Below, in pieces: positions 26,078-35,433 of a stretch of DNA of 64,000 bases. How positions within the stretch are numbered: the first letter of the stretch is position 1; each line of letters starts with the position of its first letter. Where the stretch lies: contig NGFI01000012.1 of the NCBI GenBank assembly GCA_002215645.1, positions 115,258 to 179,257 of the forward strand. Direction: 5' to 3'. The notes under the pieces were generated by a model, which did no database searches, was not told the DNA's origin, and saw nothing but the letters and a program-made list of their open reading frames with translations. The stretch comes from Gemmatimonadetes bacterium 2013_60CM_65_52. Its GTDB lineage: Bacteria > Gemmatimonadota > Gemmatimonadetes > Gemmatimonadales > Gemmatimonadaceae. The position numbers and the translations under genes were made by a program.

Positions 26078-27451
26078 ATGATTCGAATGTTTGGAACCCT
26101 GGCAGCTGCCATGCTCACGTGCATGAGTGGCTCGGTCGGAGCAATCGGAGGAGCGCATGAAGGAATCGACGACGCGGGCATGTCGCTCGACGTCGCCGCG
26201 CTTCTGACCGCGGCGCACGGCGCACCACCTCTGATCTGCAGTCTCGCGGCCAGCTCCATCCGCGGCTGGGGCTGGGGTGGGCGAGATGCGCCTGCGACTC
26301 CGCTCTCTGCCGTGGTCACGCCTGTGCGCGGCCGCGACGTGGAATCCCGCGCACTGCCCGTGGGGGACATCGAGCGTCTCGTGGCTGCACTCGACTCCGC
26401 CGATCCGTGCGTCCGCGAGCTCTCGGTACGCATCCTCGGCGGCCAGGAAAGGAATCAGACAGTCGTCACCGCACTGCTGACTCGGCTGTCATCGAGCGAC
26501 GCGACCATTCGCGAAGTGGCCGCATTCGGGCTCGGCCTGATGCAACCGCCGTCCGCCGTCGACCCGCTCATCGGCGCGCTTCGCGACGTCGCGGCCGGCG
26601 TTCGCGCCGATGCTGCGTGGGCACTTGGCCGCCATGAGAACGGACGCGCGCTTGCAGCGCTCGTTGGTCTCTTCAACGACGCGTCCGACACCGTTCGCGA
26701 AGCGGCGGTCGTCGCCGCCGGACGCATCGACTCGAACAGTACGGTCGCCGCGCTGCTCCGTGTGCTTCAGAACGATTCGTCGCCCAACGTGCGGCGTGTG
26801 GCCGCATGGGCACTTGGTCAGCACGAAGCGCGCGAGGCAAACGACGCGATGGCGCGTCAACTCGACAAGGAGCCTGACGCATCGGTACGCGAAATGATCG
26901 TCTGGGCGCTTGGAAACACCGGGGCGCGCGGCAGCGTCTCGGTCATCGCCAACGCGATGAAGCACGATTCCAACGACGCCGTTCGCGAAACCGCAACCTG
27001 GGCCCTCGCCGAAATCGGCGAGCGCTCGGCCGTGACGGCGCTGGCCGACGTGCTCTCCACCGATGCGAGCACTCGCGTGCGCGGCACCGCGGCGTGGGCC
27101 GTGGGGCAGTTGCGCGACCGTGGACATGAAGCGCCGAGTGCCCTCGTGCGCGTGCTGAAGGACGACAGCGAGGATGTGCGGCTCAAGGCGGCATGGGCGC
27201 TTGGTCAGATCGGTGACGCTGCGACGATGGGAGGCATCCGCGATGCGTTGCGCGTCGAGCGGAGCCCACAGGTGCGTAAGGCGTTGATCCGCGCGCTCGT
27301 GCGAACCGGTGGACGCTCGGAGGAAGCACTTACGGAACTGCTCAACTCGAGTGATGCGACAGTGCGTGAAGCGGCGGTTCGGGGGCTCGCCGGCGCTCAC
27401 TCATTCGACCCCTGGCCCTGGCCGTGGCCGAGGCCGCGCCCCTTCCCATGA
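26078..27451 (+). CDS. Secreted HEAT-repeat protein
   Basis: A 457-residue protein made of an N-terminal signal (MIRMFGTLAAAMLTCMSGSVG) and then roughly ten HEAT repeats with the recurring pattern VRxxAAWALGQ, for example DVRLKAAWALGQIGDA. The final residues are PWPWPWPRPRPFP, almost the same tail as in the upstream M56-HEAT protein. A GAGG ribosome-binding site six bases before this ATG favours it over the ATG two codons upstream. It may be a periplasmic partner or decoy of the M56 sensor's HEAT part (inference). Its stop overlaps the TPR gene start (ATGA). Confidence 0.85.
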   Translation: MIRMFGTLAAAMLTCMSGSVGAIGGAHEGIDDAGMSLDVAALLTAAHGAPPLICSLAASSIRGWGWGGRDAPATPLSAVVTPVRGRDVESRALPVGDIERLVAALDSADPCVRELSVRILGGQERNQTVVTALLTRLSSSDATIREVAAFGLGLMQPPSAVDPLIGALRDVAAGVRADAAWALGRHENGRALAALVGLFNDASDTVREAAVVAAGRIDSNSTVAALLRVLQNDSSPNVRRVAAWALGQHEAREANDAMARQLDKEPDASVREMIVWALGNTGARGSVSVIANAMKHDSNDAVRETATWALAEIGERSAVTALADVLSTDASTRVRGTAAWAVGQLRDRGHEAPSALVRVLKDDSEDVRLKAAWALGQIGDAATMGGIRDALRVERSPQVRKALIRALVRTGGRSEEALTELLNSSDATVREAAVRGLAGAHSFDPWPWPWPRPRPFP

Positions 27452-28116
27452 GCATCGCACGTGGCGTGCTGTTGGCGGCGCTGCTGTGCGCGGCGTCGCC
27501 GGTGAGAGCGCAGGACTCGCTGGAGCCTGGCGTAGTTCCCGCCGACTGGCGCAGGCGCGGGGAGCTGCTCGTCCAGGCCAATCGGCATCGCGAGGCAATT
27601 GCCGCCTTCGAGCGCGCGTTGCAGCTCGACGCCTCACGCTCAGGCGACACGTCACTCAGCATCGCCATCGCCTACGCCCGACTTGGCAATCGGAAGCAGG
27701 CGATGCGATGGCTGCAGCGGGCGATCGACGCCGGGCTCTCCGACTGCGAGCGCAGGCGTCGTGCGTTCTTAGAACACCACTTTCGGCTCGACGGCGATGA
27801 GCTTCAGGCCCTTCGACTGCAGGACGCCGTTGAACGCCTTGAGATCATCAGCCAAAAGGCGGTCGAGCGTGGCGCGGGTGTCGCGGACACCATTGCCAAG
27901 CACCACCGTGACTTCCTTCTGTTGCGCGGTGGGCGGGAAGTCGGATGCGCCGACCCCGCCCGCCAGATAGCTGACCTGCTGCGCGATGCGCGCGGGCCAA
28001 CGCACTTCGTCCTGGCCGCGCCCAGTGAGACGCAGGTCGAACAGACGTCCTTCGACATCCATGAACTTCTGCCCGAGCGCATCGGCCGCGGCGCGAATGT
28101 CGGCGGCACCGAGTGA
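27448..28116 (+). CDS. Secreted TPR protein, 3' end overlapping the convergent gene (possible frameshift)
   Basis: Begins MSIARGVLLAALLCAASPVRAQ, a signal peptide, then two or three TPR-like helices (REAIAAFERALQLDASRS, SIAIAYARLGNRKQAMRWL). The credible homologous part ends near 27768. The remaining 115 or so codons are antisense to the end of the sortilin-like gene and look non-protein-like. A single +1 shift near the end would instead stop at TAG 27770-27772, right at the convergent stop codon. So either the gene truly overlaps by about 350 bases or it carries a frameshift. It is the last gene of the blaI-M56-HEAT group. Confidence 0.6.
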   Translation: MSIARGVLLAALLCAASPVRAQDSLEPGVVPADWRRRGELLVQANRHREAIAAFERALQLDASRSGDTSLSIAIAYARLGNRKQAMRWLQRAIDAGLSDCERRRRAFLEHHFRLDGDELQALRLQDAVERLEIISQKAVERGAGVADTIAKHHRDFLLLRGGREVGCADPARQIADLLRDARGPTHFVLAAPSETQVEQTSFDIHELLPERIGRGANVGGTE

Positions 28117-31038
28117 CTGGAGCTGTGAGCGCACGCTCTCGATCTGGTTGATCATCTCGCCGGTTGCGTTGAGCTGCCGCTGGAGCTCGAGCTTTGCAGC
28201 AGACGACGCCTTGATGTCCGCCACGGATTCGCGCTGATTGGGATCACGCAACACGTCGAGCGGCTGCGTGAAGGTTTTGCCATTTGCCACGAGTGTCACC
28301 GTGTAGCGTCCTGGCGGCATGAGTACGGAAATCGTTCCAAAGCCGGGGGTATCGCGCGTTCCGTCCTTGGCCATCGTGAATTCCGCGTTGTACGACGGCT
28401 TGGTCTTGAGCTTGGGCGCCTTGGTGGGCTCGTTGCGGAGGTCCCAGTAGGTGCGGTTGAGTCCAACGTGCGTCGTGGAGTCCGTAATCACGCGAATCGT
28501 CTTGCCGGCCGCATCCTTCACGGTGAGCGTGGCGCGCGTGGGCGACTTCAACCAATAGTTGATCGACGCGCCGTACGTCGGATTCGCGCCGGCCGTCTGA
28601 TCATCGTTCGGCGCATAGTTGCCGGTGATTTCGGTGAACCTGTATGCGGCGCGTGGCGCGAACAGATAGGCGTCCGATGCCACGATGTCCGGCGTGATCG
28701 TCTGGAGCGGGCGCAGGTCGTCCAGAATGTAGAATCCGCGTCCATACGTTCCGACGACGAGATCGTTGAAGTGCGGCTGGATGATCATTCCGTACACGGG
28801 CGCGGGCGGCAGGCCGTTCTTGAATGGCTGCCAGTGATCTCCGTCATCGAACGAGACGTAGAGTGCGTTCTCGGTACCGAGGTAGAGCAGGCCGCGCCGC
28901 ACGGGATCTTCGCGGATGATGTGTGCGTAGCTGAGCTGCGACTTCGGAACGCCGTTCACGATGAGCGTCCACGTGCGCCCGAAGTCCTTCGTGCGATAGA
29001 CCCACGGGTCGCGATTGTTCTCCTGGTGACCGTCCACGATGAGGTACGCCGCGGCCACGTCGTAGTGCGACGGTTCCACGTGACGAACGGCTCCCCAGGT
29101 AGGGATGCCAGGGATGTTGCTCGTGACGTTGGTCCATGTGGCGCCGCCATCGCGTGTCACGTGCACGAGTCCATCGTTGCTGCCCGTCCAGATCACGCCC
29201 GCCTTCACGGGCGATTCGGCCAGCCCGTACACGACGTCGGCGTACTCCACGCCGATGTTGTCGGGGGTGAGTCCACCCGAAATGCCCTGCTTCGACTTGT
29301 CGTTGCGCGTGAGATCGGGGCTGATCACGCGCCAGCTCTTGCCGCCGTCCGTCGTCACGTGCACGAACTGGCTGGCGGTGTAGATGCGATTGTGGTCGTG
29401 CGGAGAGATCGCGAACGGCGCGTCCCACACAAAGCGATACTTCACTTCCCCGGCGCTGTGGCCGCCCGTGCTCAGCGGGTAGACCTCCACGTTCTGTCCC
29501 TGGCGCGCGCGCAGATCATACCGTACGACGATGCCGCCACGCGCTCCGGAGCCGGAGGCGGTGGACCAGATCAGATTGGTGTCCACAGGGTCAGGTGTGG
29601 CCCAGCCACTTTCGCCTCCCTCGACACCGTGCCATTCGCTGCGAGAGATCTGCGCTCCATTGCGGCTATTGCTGGGCCCCCGGTATGACGGGCCGTCCTG
29701 TTTGTTGCCGTACACGAAGTAGGGCACGCGGGTGTCCGTCGTGACGTGGTACATCTGTGCAATGGGCAACTGTTGCCGCAGCCACGTGCGTCCGCGCGTG
29801 GTGGAAATCGATACGCCGCCGTCGTTCGCAACCGCCATGCGATTGGCGTTGGAGGGATCGATCCACATGTCGTGATTGTCGCCGCCTGGCGCGCCGAGCG
29901 GATTGCGTCCCGTATCGCTCGTGGCGGCGCGAACGGCCGCACCGCCGAATAGCGCACCCGTGTTCGTCAGTCCGCCATCCAGCGAGCGGCTGAACGTCGC
30001 GCAGAGGAAGTACAGTTCGTCTGCGTTGTCGGTGGACACCACGGTCCGCGTGTAATACGGCTGGCGGCACCCGAGATTCCGGTCGTAGCTCGCCACGCGC
30101 CAGTTGGTGCCGCCGTCGTCCGAGCGCCACAGCTCGCCGTTGTCGGTGGGCTTGTCGTGAATCGGCACACCGTCGCCGGTCTCGATGAGGGCATAGACAC
30201 GATTGGGGTCGGTCTTTGCGACGGCGACGCTGATCTTCCCCACGTCGTGCGTCGGCAGACCGTTTCCACGGAGCCGCGTCCAGGTGGCTCCTTCGTCGCT
30301 GGAGACGTAGAGAGCCGAGCCCGGTCCGCCGCTCTCGCGTCCCCAGGTGTGAATCTCGAACTGCCACGTGGCGGCGAACAGCTTGCGCGGATTGGACGGA
30401 TCCATCACGACGTCGATGCCGCCGGTGTTCTCATCGACGAAGAGCACTTGCGTCCATGTGCGTCCACCGTCGGTCGTCCGGTAGATGCCGCGTTCCTTCT
30501 GCGGTCCGTAGCTGTGTCCCTGCGCCGCCACGAGCACGATGTCGGGATTCGACGGGTCGATGGCGATGCGGCCGATTCTCCCCGAGGAATCGAGTCCCAC
30601 GTGCGTCCACGTGCGTCCGGCGTCCGTCGACTTGTACACGCCGTTTCCGATCGAGATGTGACTCCGGATCCACGGCTCTCCCGTGCCCGTCCAGACGATG
30701 GACGGATTGGAGGGCGCAACGGCCAGTGCACCGATGGACGACACGTTCTTGTCGTCGAAGATGGGGCGCCAGTGAATGCCGGCGTCGACCGATTTCCAGA
30801 TGCCACCGGACGCCGCGCCGGCGTAGTAGGTATTGAAGTCGCCCGGGACGCCGGCCACCGATGCGACGCGGTTCCCGACGGGGCCGATGTATCGATAGCG
30901 CAGTGCCGACGTGTGCGCCGAATCGAGTGTGACGGGCGCAAGTGTCGTGCGCTGAGCGGACAGCGACGATGCAGGAACGAGAAGCGCACCGGCGCACAGA
31001 ATCCGGCGGGAATGAAGCAGTGTCAGCATGGTGAGCAT
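27769..31038 (-). CDS. Secreted sortilin/VPS10-like BNR beta-propeller protein (paralogue 1)
   Basis: A 1089-residue exported protein with a signal peptide (LLHSRRILCAGALLVPASSLSAQ). Two ten-bladed-type propeller regions carry many BNR/Asp-box motifs, such as KSTDAGRTWTHVG, RTTDGGRTWTQVL and SSDEGATWTRL. The last 300 residues hold a C-terminal beta-sandwich (KDAAGKTIRVI, LMPPGRYTVTL) and a helical tail. Such proteins are abundant in Gemmatimonadota and Bacteroidota and are often labelled glycosyl hydrolase or sortilin without a known activity. A clear paralogue lies at 42785-46165 on the other strand; the two share the YYAGAASGGI and WRHVGPEGN/YRYIGPVGN openings. Confidence 0.87.
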   Translation of the reverse strand: MLTMLTLLHSRRILCAGALLVPASSLSAQRTTLAPVTLDSAHTSALRYRYIGPVGNRVASVAGVPGDFNTYYAGAASGGIWKSVDAGIHWRPIFDDKNVSSIGALAVAPSNPSIVWTGTGEPWIRSHISIGNGVYKSTDAGRTWTHVGLDSSGRIGRIAIDPSNPDIVLVAAQGHSYGPQKERGIYRTTDGGRTWTQVLFVDENTGGIDVVMDPSNPRKLFAATWQFEIHTWGRESGGPGSALYVSSDEGATWTRLRGNGLPTHDVGKISVAVAKTDPNRVYALIETGDGVPIHDKPTDNGELWRSDDGGTNWRVASYDRNLGCRQPYYTRTVVSTDNADELYFLCATFSRSLDGGLTNTGALFGGAAVRAATSDTGRNPLGAPGGDNHDMWIDPSNANRMAVANDGGVSISTTRGRTWLRQQLPIAQMYHVTTDTRVPYFVYGNKQDGPSYRGPSNSRNGAQISRSEWHGVEGGESGWATPDPVDTNLIWSTASGSGARGGIVVRYDLRARQGQNVEVYPLSTGGHSAGEVKYRFVWDAPFAISPHDHNRIYTASQFVHVTTDGGKSWRVISPDLTRNDKSKQGISGGLTPDNIGVEYADVVYGLAESPVKAGVIWTGSNDGLVHVTRDGGATWTNVTSNIPGIPTWGAVRHVEPSHYDVAAAYLIVDGHQENNRDPWVYRTKDFGRTWTLIVNGVPKSQLSYAHIIREDPVRRGLLYLGTENALYVSFDDGDHWQPFKNGLPPAPVYGMIIQPHFNDLVVGTYGRGFYILDDLRPLQTITPDIVASDAYLFAPRAAYRFTEITGNYAPNDDQTAGANPTYGASINYWLKSPTRATLTVKDAAGKTIRVITDSTTHVGLNRTYWDLRNEPTKAPKLKTKPSYNAEFTMAKDGTRDTPGFGTISVLMPPGRYTVTLVANGKTFTQPLDVLRDPNQRESVADIKASSAAKLELQRQLNATGEMINQIESVRSQLQSLGAADIRAAADALGQKFMDVEGRLFDLRLTGRGQDEVRWPARIAQQVSYLAGGVGASDFPPTAQQKEVTVVLGNGVRDTRATLDRLLADDLKAFNGVLQSKGLKLIAVEPKVVF

Positions 31039-31072
31039 TGAGACGGTTGAGAGAGGTGCCTCATCATCGGCG

Positions 31073-32065
31073 TCACTTTACACCGAGGTTCTTCTTCAGG
31101 AATGCAATCGTGCGGGGCCATGCGTCCTTCGTCGCCGTGAGATTCGCACGCTCCTCGACCTCGTCGCGCTGTGCCTTCGGATCATCCTGTGCGCGCAGGA
31201 AGCCGTGTATCGCTCCCTCGTAGTTGATGCCGAGATAGTCCTTGCCGAGCGCGCGCATTACCGAATCGATCGCCGGCATCGACGCACTGATGCGCGGATC
31301 CTTCGAGCCGTTGAGCAGCATCATGGGCTTCCGGATCTTCGCCATCGAGTCCGCGATGGGCACGGCGCCGTTCATGTACGGGAATGCGCCATAGAACGCG
31401 ACGCCTCCGGAAAATCCAGTGCCGTTGTAGATCGCTGCCGCCCAAGTGGTCGAACCGCCCCAGCAATAGCCGATGACGGCGTATCTCGGCGCGGCGGATG
31501 GCTGCGACATCGCATAGTTCGCGGCCGCCGTGATCCCCTTGTTTCGCTCGGGAATGCCGACGCCGGCGATGAACTTGCGCGCGGAATCGCCGCTCAGCTC
31601 CACCGTCGACGGCCCGCCGCGAGCTCGCGACACCAGATCGGGAGCGATGGCAATGAAGCCGTCGGCGGCCACCTGATCGGCCACGCCGCGCACCCACGTC
31701 GAAAGGCCGAAAATCTCGTGCACGACGACCACCACGGGAGTCTTCGCGCTCGACGTGACTGGATACACGACCCACGCCATCAACGAGTCCGGCGACCCGG
31801 GCTCCCACGCCAGCCTGACCCACTCTGCATGCCGCGGGCTGGCCGCAAGGCGCGCGACCGCCTGGGCATTGCTCGGCGGCAGGCCCGGCGTGCCCTGCGA
31901 CTCCCTCACAGTCACCGTCGCCCGCACCGGCGCGCGAAGGTCTACGGTGGACATGTGTGCCATGTGCTCGTCCGTGCCCAGCGCGGGCGGCCTCGATTGA
32001 ATGGTGCATCCCGAGACGAGTGCGGAGACGAGCACTGCGGAGCGGAGGAAGAGGGAGCGAGTCAT
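31073..32065 (-). CDS. Dienelactone hydrolase-family lipoprotein
   Basis: A 330-residue exported alpha/beta hydrolase. The N-terminus MTRSLFLRSAVLVSALVSGC ends in a lipobox. The dienelactone hydrolase triad is seen as Cys in GYCWGGS, Asp in GSKDPRI and His in GAIHGF; VVVVHEIFGL is the usual oxyanion region. DLH-family enzymes open lactones and other esters. A substrate cannot be read from sequence. It ends 34 bases upstream of the sortilin-like gene start in the same direction, so co-transcription is possible. Confidence 0.88.
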   Translation of the reverse strand: MTRSLFLRSAVLVSALVSGCTIQSRPPALGTDEHMAHMSTVDLRAPVRATVTVRESQGTPGLPPSNAQAVARLAASPRHAEWVRLAWEPGSPDSLMAWVVYPVTSSAKTPVVVVVHEIFGLSTWVRGVADQVAADGFIAIAPDLVSRARGGPSTVELSGDSARKFIAGVGIPERNKGITAAANYAMSQPSAAPRYAVIGYCWGGSTTWAAAIYNGTGFSGGVAFYGAFPYMNGAVPIADSMAKIRKPMMLLNGSKDPRISASMPAIDSVMRALGKDYLGINYEGAIHGFLRAQDDPKAQRDEVEERANLTATKDAWPRTIAFLKKNLGVK

Positions 32066-32223
32066 CGTCGGAGCTCACTGTGGAGGTTCCCGATCGCGCG
32101 GCGAACGCGAAGCAGACGGTAAAGAGGAATCGCGGCGGCTCGTCTGTCCAGTGGCGGCGAGGTCAACATCGAGCCCCACGGCTGCGTAGTTTTCCATATC
32201 CCAGAACGGAGTAACGCGAGGTC

Positions 32224-33465
32224 ATGCGAGCGATCAGGATCATTGCCGGTGTGGGCGCGTTGATGGTCGGCGGCGTCTCGTCTCTCGTCGCACAGAATGC
32301 CGCCGTCGTCTTGCCTCCGCCGCGGCCGGACACGGCCTATGATGCTGTCCGCCTCCTCGTGGCGCGGCTGGACCTCGAGCGCTACAAGGCGACGATCAAG
32401 GGGCTCACGAAATTCGGCGACCGGCGGCAGGGCACGGACCGCAACCGCGCAGCCGCGGACTGGATCGAAGCGCAGCTCAGGAGCTATGGCTGTGCCGGCA
32501 TCGAGCGGCTCACGTACGAGTATCAGCCGCCCAGTCGCGACAGTGTCGCGCGCGCCGCGGCGGCCGCGGCGGCGCGCCTCGCCGGATTGACTGCCGCATC
32601 GCAGGGCGGCGGCCGCACCCGTGCCATTCGCACACGAACGGGTGTCAACGTCGACTCACTGGCGCAGAAGGATCCGGTGCTGCGCGCGGTGAACGCACAG
32701 CCGACCACGCCGGGCGAGCGCCAGGAGGTGTATTGCACCAAGGTAGGCAACACACATCCGGAAGAGATGTACATCGTCGGCGCACACATGGACGGGCACG
32801 GGTGGGGCGAAGCCGCGAACGACGATGGCTCAGGCACCGCGCTCGTGATGGAGCTCGCGCGCATTCTGAGCATGCCGGACGTCAGGACGGAGCGTTCCAT
32901 TCGATTCGCGCTCTGGAACAACGAGGAGACGGGGCTCAATGGCGCGCGAGCGTACGTTGCGCAGCGTCAGGCCCTGCAAGGAAAGGAAATGCCCATCGGC
33001 TCCGGCAAGTATCCCGAGCCAAGATGGCTCGGCATGATTCAGCACGACATGATGCTGTTCGATCATGGCATGCCGCGTCCCGACGGAACCATTCCACCGG
33101 AGCAGCGCCCCGAAGCGGACGTCAACATCGAATTCCAGTCACGCTCCAAGATGGCCGCCGAGTCGCAGCGCCTCGCATGGCTCTTTCAGGATGCGAACGA
33201 GAAATACGCGACGGATTACCCGGCGGCGGTGGGTCAGCACATGACCAACACGGACAGCGCGCCCTTTCAGGACATCGTCGCGGCCATCAGCCTGCGCGAG
33301 AATGAACGCGGTCCGCAGATCGGCGCGGGCTGGGATCCGACATGGCATCAGACCAGTGACGTGTACGCCACGTTCTCCGACAGGGACTTCCGACTCGGAT
33401 TGAATGCGGCGCAGACGACGCTGAGCGCCCTCGCACTGCTCGTCGGAACGTCACTCGCGCGGTAG
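32224..33465 (+). CDS. Secreted M28-family zinc aminopeptidase
   Basis: A 413-residue exported peptidase with the signal MRAIRIIAGVGALMVGGVSSL. The two-zinc site of family M28 is recognisable: VGAHMDGHGWGEAANDDGSG gives the His and bridging Asp, and LWNNEETGLNGARAY gives the catalytic Glu pair. Later metal-site residues lie around HDMMLFDHG and WHQTSDVY. It removes N-terminal residues from peptides outside the cytoplasm, consistent with the peptide-scavenging character of the wider region. A 158-base gap upstream, with no gene seen, presumably holds its promoter. Confidence 0.9.
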   Translation: MRAIRIIAGVGALMVGGVSSLVAQNAAVVLPPPRPDTAYDAVRLLVARLDLERYKATIKGLTKFGDRRQGTDRNRAAADWIEAQLRSYGCAGIERLTYEYQPPSRDSVARAAAAAAARLAGLTAASQGGGRTRAIRTRTGVNVDSLAQKDPVLRAVNAQPTTPGERQEVYCTKVGNTHPEEMYIVGAHMDGHGWGEAANDDGSGTALVMELARILSMPDVRTERSIRFALWNNEETGLNGARAYVAQRQALQGKEMPIGSGKYPEPRWLGMIQHDMMLFDHGMPRPDGTIPPEQRPEADVNIEFQSRSKMAAESQRLAWLFQDANEKYATDYPAAVGQHMTNTDSAPFQDIVAAISLRENERGPQIGAGWDPTWHQTSDVYATFSDRDFRLGLNAAQTTLSALALLVGTSLAR

Positions 33466-33484
33466 GTCTGCGCTCGCCGGCGCC

Positions 33485-33952
33485 TCAATCCATCGGCTCG
33501 AGATAGCCGATCGCCTGCTTTTCGCCGAGCTGCACCACGGCCACGTAGAACGCGTAGGAGAAATCCTCGTCGGCCTCGAGATCTTCGTCCGGCTGGAACT
33601 CCAGCCGATAGGCACTCTCGAAGTTTTCGTCGGTCAGCTCGTCCGGAATTGGATATGAGGGCGGGCCCATCACGGCGCCCAGGCCATCGCACTCGTCCAG
33701 CGACCGCGCTCCGTTCATGTCGGCGTTGTCCGCGACGGTCTCACGCATGGAGCGGGGATCGCCATATGACAGCTCCGCGGTGCTGTATTCGCTGGCGGGC
33801 GGCGCCTCGCCGCGCGATAGGCGCACGACTTCTCTGAGCCCGCCGCCAGGGAGCTCACTCCGCAGCCAGGGCGCCAACATACCCTCGGCCCGCCCGAAAT
33901 CACGGCTCAGGACGGCCTGGCAGAACGCGGCGAGGAAGGACTCCGTCGTCAT
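33485..33952 (-). CDS. Hypothetical acidic protein
   Basis: A 155-residue cytoplasmic protein, rich in Asp and Glu (FQPDEDLEADEDFSYAF), starting MTTESFLAAFCQAVLSRDFG. The opening helix with FLAAFCQAVLSRDFGRAEGMLAPWLR resembles the first helices of SnoaL/NTF2-like domains, but no family can be named. It is convergent with the M28 peptidase gene and separated from it by 19 bases. Codon usage matches its neighbours, which supports a real gene. Confidence 0.65.
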   Translation of the reverse strand: MTTESFLAAFCQAVLSRDFGRAEGMLAPWLRSELPGGGLREVVRLSRGEAPPASEYSTAELSYGDPRSMRETVADNADMNGARSLDECDGLGAVMGPPSYPIPDELTDENFESAYRLEFQPDEDLEADEDFSYAFYVAVVQLGEKQAIGYLEPMD

Positions 33953-34059
33953 GTCACGATCTCTGCGTTGAGCCGGCCGACGACCGGCAGGAACTGCACC
34001 ATGCTGTCTCCTCTACGCTGAAATGCGATTACCCGCTGTCGCCCGCACAGCCGCGCGTC

Positions 34060-35412
34060 TCAGGCGAACGCACGGACGATGATCGGATCGGCCGGCTCGC
34101 CAGCGACATCGAGCTCCACTCGGAGACCCTTTACCGAGGCCGGCTCGAAACGATCGATCCGGGCGTAGCCAATCGTCGTGCCGCGGGAGAGAAGCTTCCA
34201 GTCGCCGACGCCGCGCGCCGAGCCGTACACCGCGTAGCGCGCCACTTTCTGTCCGCGTGTGATTGCTTCCTCGAGCCGGATACTGGAGATGGTTCGCACG
34301 TGGGGGAGCTCGAGCTGTGCGGCAGCGGACCCCTTACCGGAATGCCATCGCACTGCCGCGTCACGCGCCACGTCCTCGGCAAAGCGCGCCGTTCGCCGTT
34401 CGCCGAATGATCGCAACCGTTCCACGTCCGTGGGGTGAAGCACACCGTCCCGCGTGGGAGGCACGTTCAGGAGGAGCTTGGCGTTTCGTCCGACCGACGT
34501 ATGGTACAGCTCGAGCAAGTTGTCCACGTCGCGAACCTTTGCGTCCTCGGCGGCGTGATGAAACCAGCCCGGCCTGACGGAGACGTCCACCTCCGCGGGC
34601 CGCCACACCATTCCCAGCGGCGTGCCGTGCTGCAGCATGTCGGTCACTCCCGGACCACTCTCACCCGGCACGGAAACGACGGATGGATCCACCGTGGACC
34701 AATTGGGATCGCCGGCGGTGCCACGTTCGTTGCCGCACCAGCGGACGTCAGGCCCCGCGTCTGAGAACATCACCGCGTCCGGCTGCACCTTGCGTACGAG
34801 CGCCCAGATCCGCGGCCAGTCGTAAACCTGTCTCCTGCCGTTCGGACCCTCGCCGTTCGCACCGTCGAACCACATTTCAGCGATTGGACCATACCGTGTG
34901 AGCAGCTCGGTGAGCTGGTCGCAGTAGAGATTGTTGTACCGCGGTGAATCGCCATAGGCGGGATTGTTCCGATCCCACGGCGAGAGGTACAGGCCCGGGC
35001 GCAGATCCTCGGCGTGGCATGCGTCGACGAACTCGCGGACGACGTCGCCAGTTCCATTGCGGAAGGGGCTGTGTGCGACCGAGTGCGTCGTGGTCGCGGT
35101 CGGCCAGAGACAGAAGCCGTCGTGATGCTTCGCCGTCAGGATCATCGCGCGAAATCCGGCGACGCGCGCGGCGTGCGCCCACTGCCGTGCATCGAGGCTC
35201 GTCGGGTTGAAGATCGCCGGATCTTCCCGGCCATCACCCCACTCGCGATCGGTGAACGTGTTGACGCCGAAGTGCACGAACATCGCCAGCTCATCGCTTT
35301 GCCAGGCAAGCTGCGCGCGCGAAGGACGCGGACGTCCGGCGTTGAACGCGGGACGCAGCCACCCGGCTGCCATGGCCGTTCCACCGGCGATCAGAAACTC
35401 GCGTCGGTCCAT
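34060..35412 (-). CDS. Alpha-L-fucosidase, GH29, Tat-exported
   Basis: A 450-residue glycoside hydrolase. The N-terminus MDRREFLIAGGTAMAAG carries a twin-arginine signal. The GH29 catalytic core is clear: MFVHFGVNTFTDREWGDG, MILTAKHHDGFCLWPT and the nucleophile Asp in EMWFDGANGEGP, then LLLNVPPTRDG. A C-terminal F5/8-like carbohydrate-binding region follows (residues 355-450). It removes terminal alpha-L-fucose from glycans in the periplasm or outside. It is preceded on the same strand by a DUF3224 gene 21 bases away. Confidence 0.92.
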   Translation of the reverse strand: MDRREFLIAGGTAMAAGWLRPAFNAGRPRPSRAQLAWQSDELAMFVHFGVNTFTDREWGDGREDPAIFNPTSLDARQWAHAARVAGFRAMILTAKHHDGFCLWPTATTTHSVAHSPFRNGTGDVVREFVDACHAEDLRPGLYLSPWDRNNPAYGDSPRYNNLYCDQLTELLTRYGPIAEMWFDGANGEGPNGRRQVYDWPRIWALVRKVQPDAVMFSDAGPDVRWCGNERGTAGDPNWSTVDPSVVSVPGESGPGVTDMLQHGTPLGMVWRPAEVDVSVRPGWFHHAAEDAKVRDVDNLLELYHTSVGRNAKLLLNVPPTRDGVLHPTDVERLRSFGERRTARFAEDVARDAAVRWHSGKGSAAAQLELPHVRTISSIRLEEAITRGQKVARYAVYGSARGVGDWKLLSRGTTIGYARIDRFEPASVKGLRVELDVAGEPADPIIVRAFA

Positions 35413-35433
35413 GAAGCGGGTGCGCGGTCGCGA

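Noticed and set aside
28468..29688. Long antisense open frame in the sortilin-like gene
   Set aside because: Composition and lack of motifs show it is the shadow of the propeller gene.
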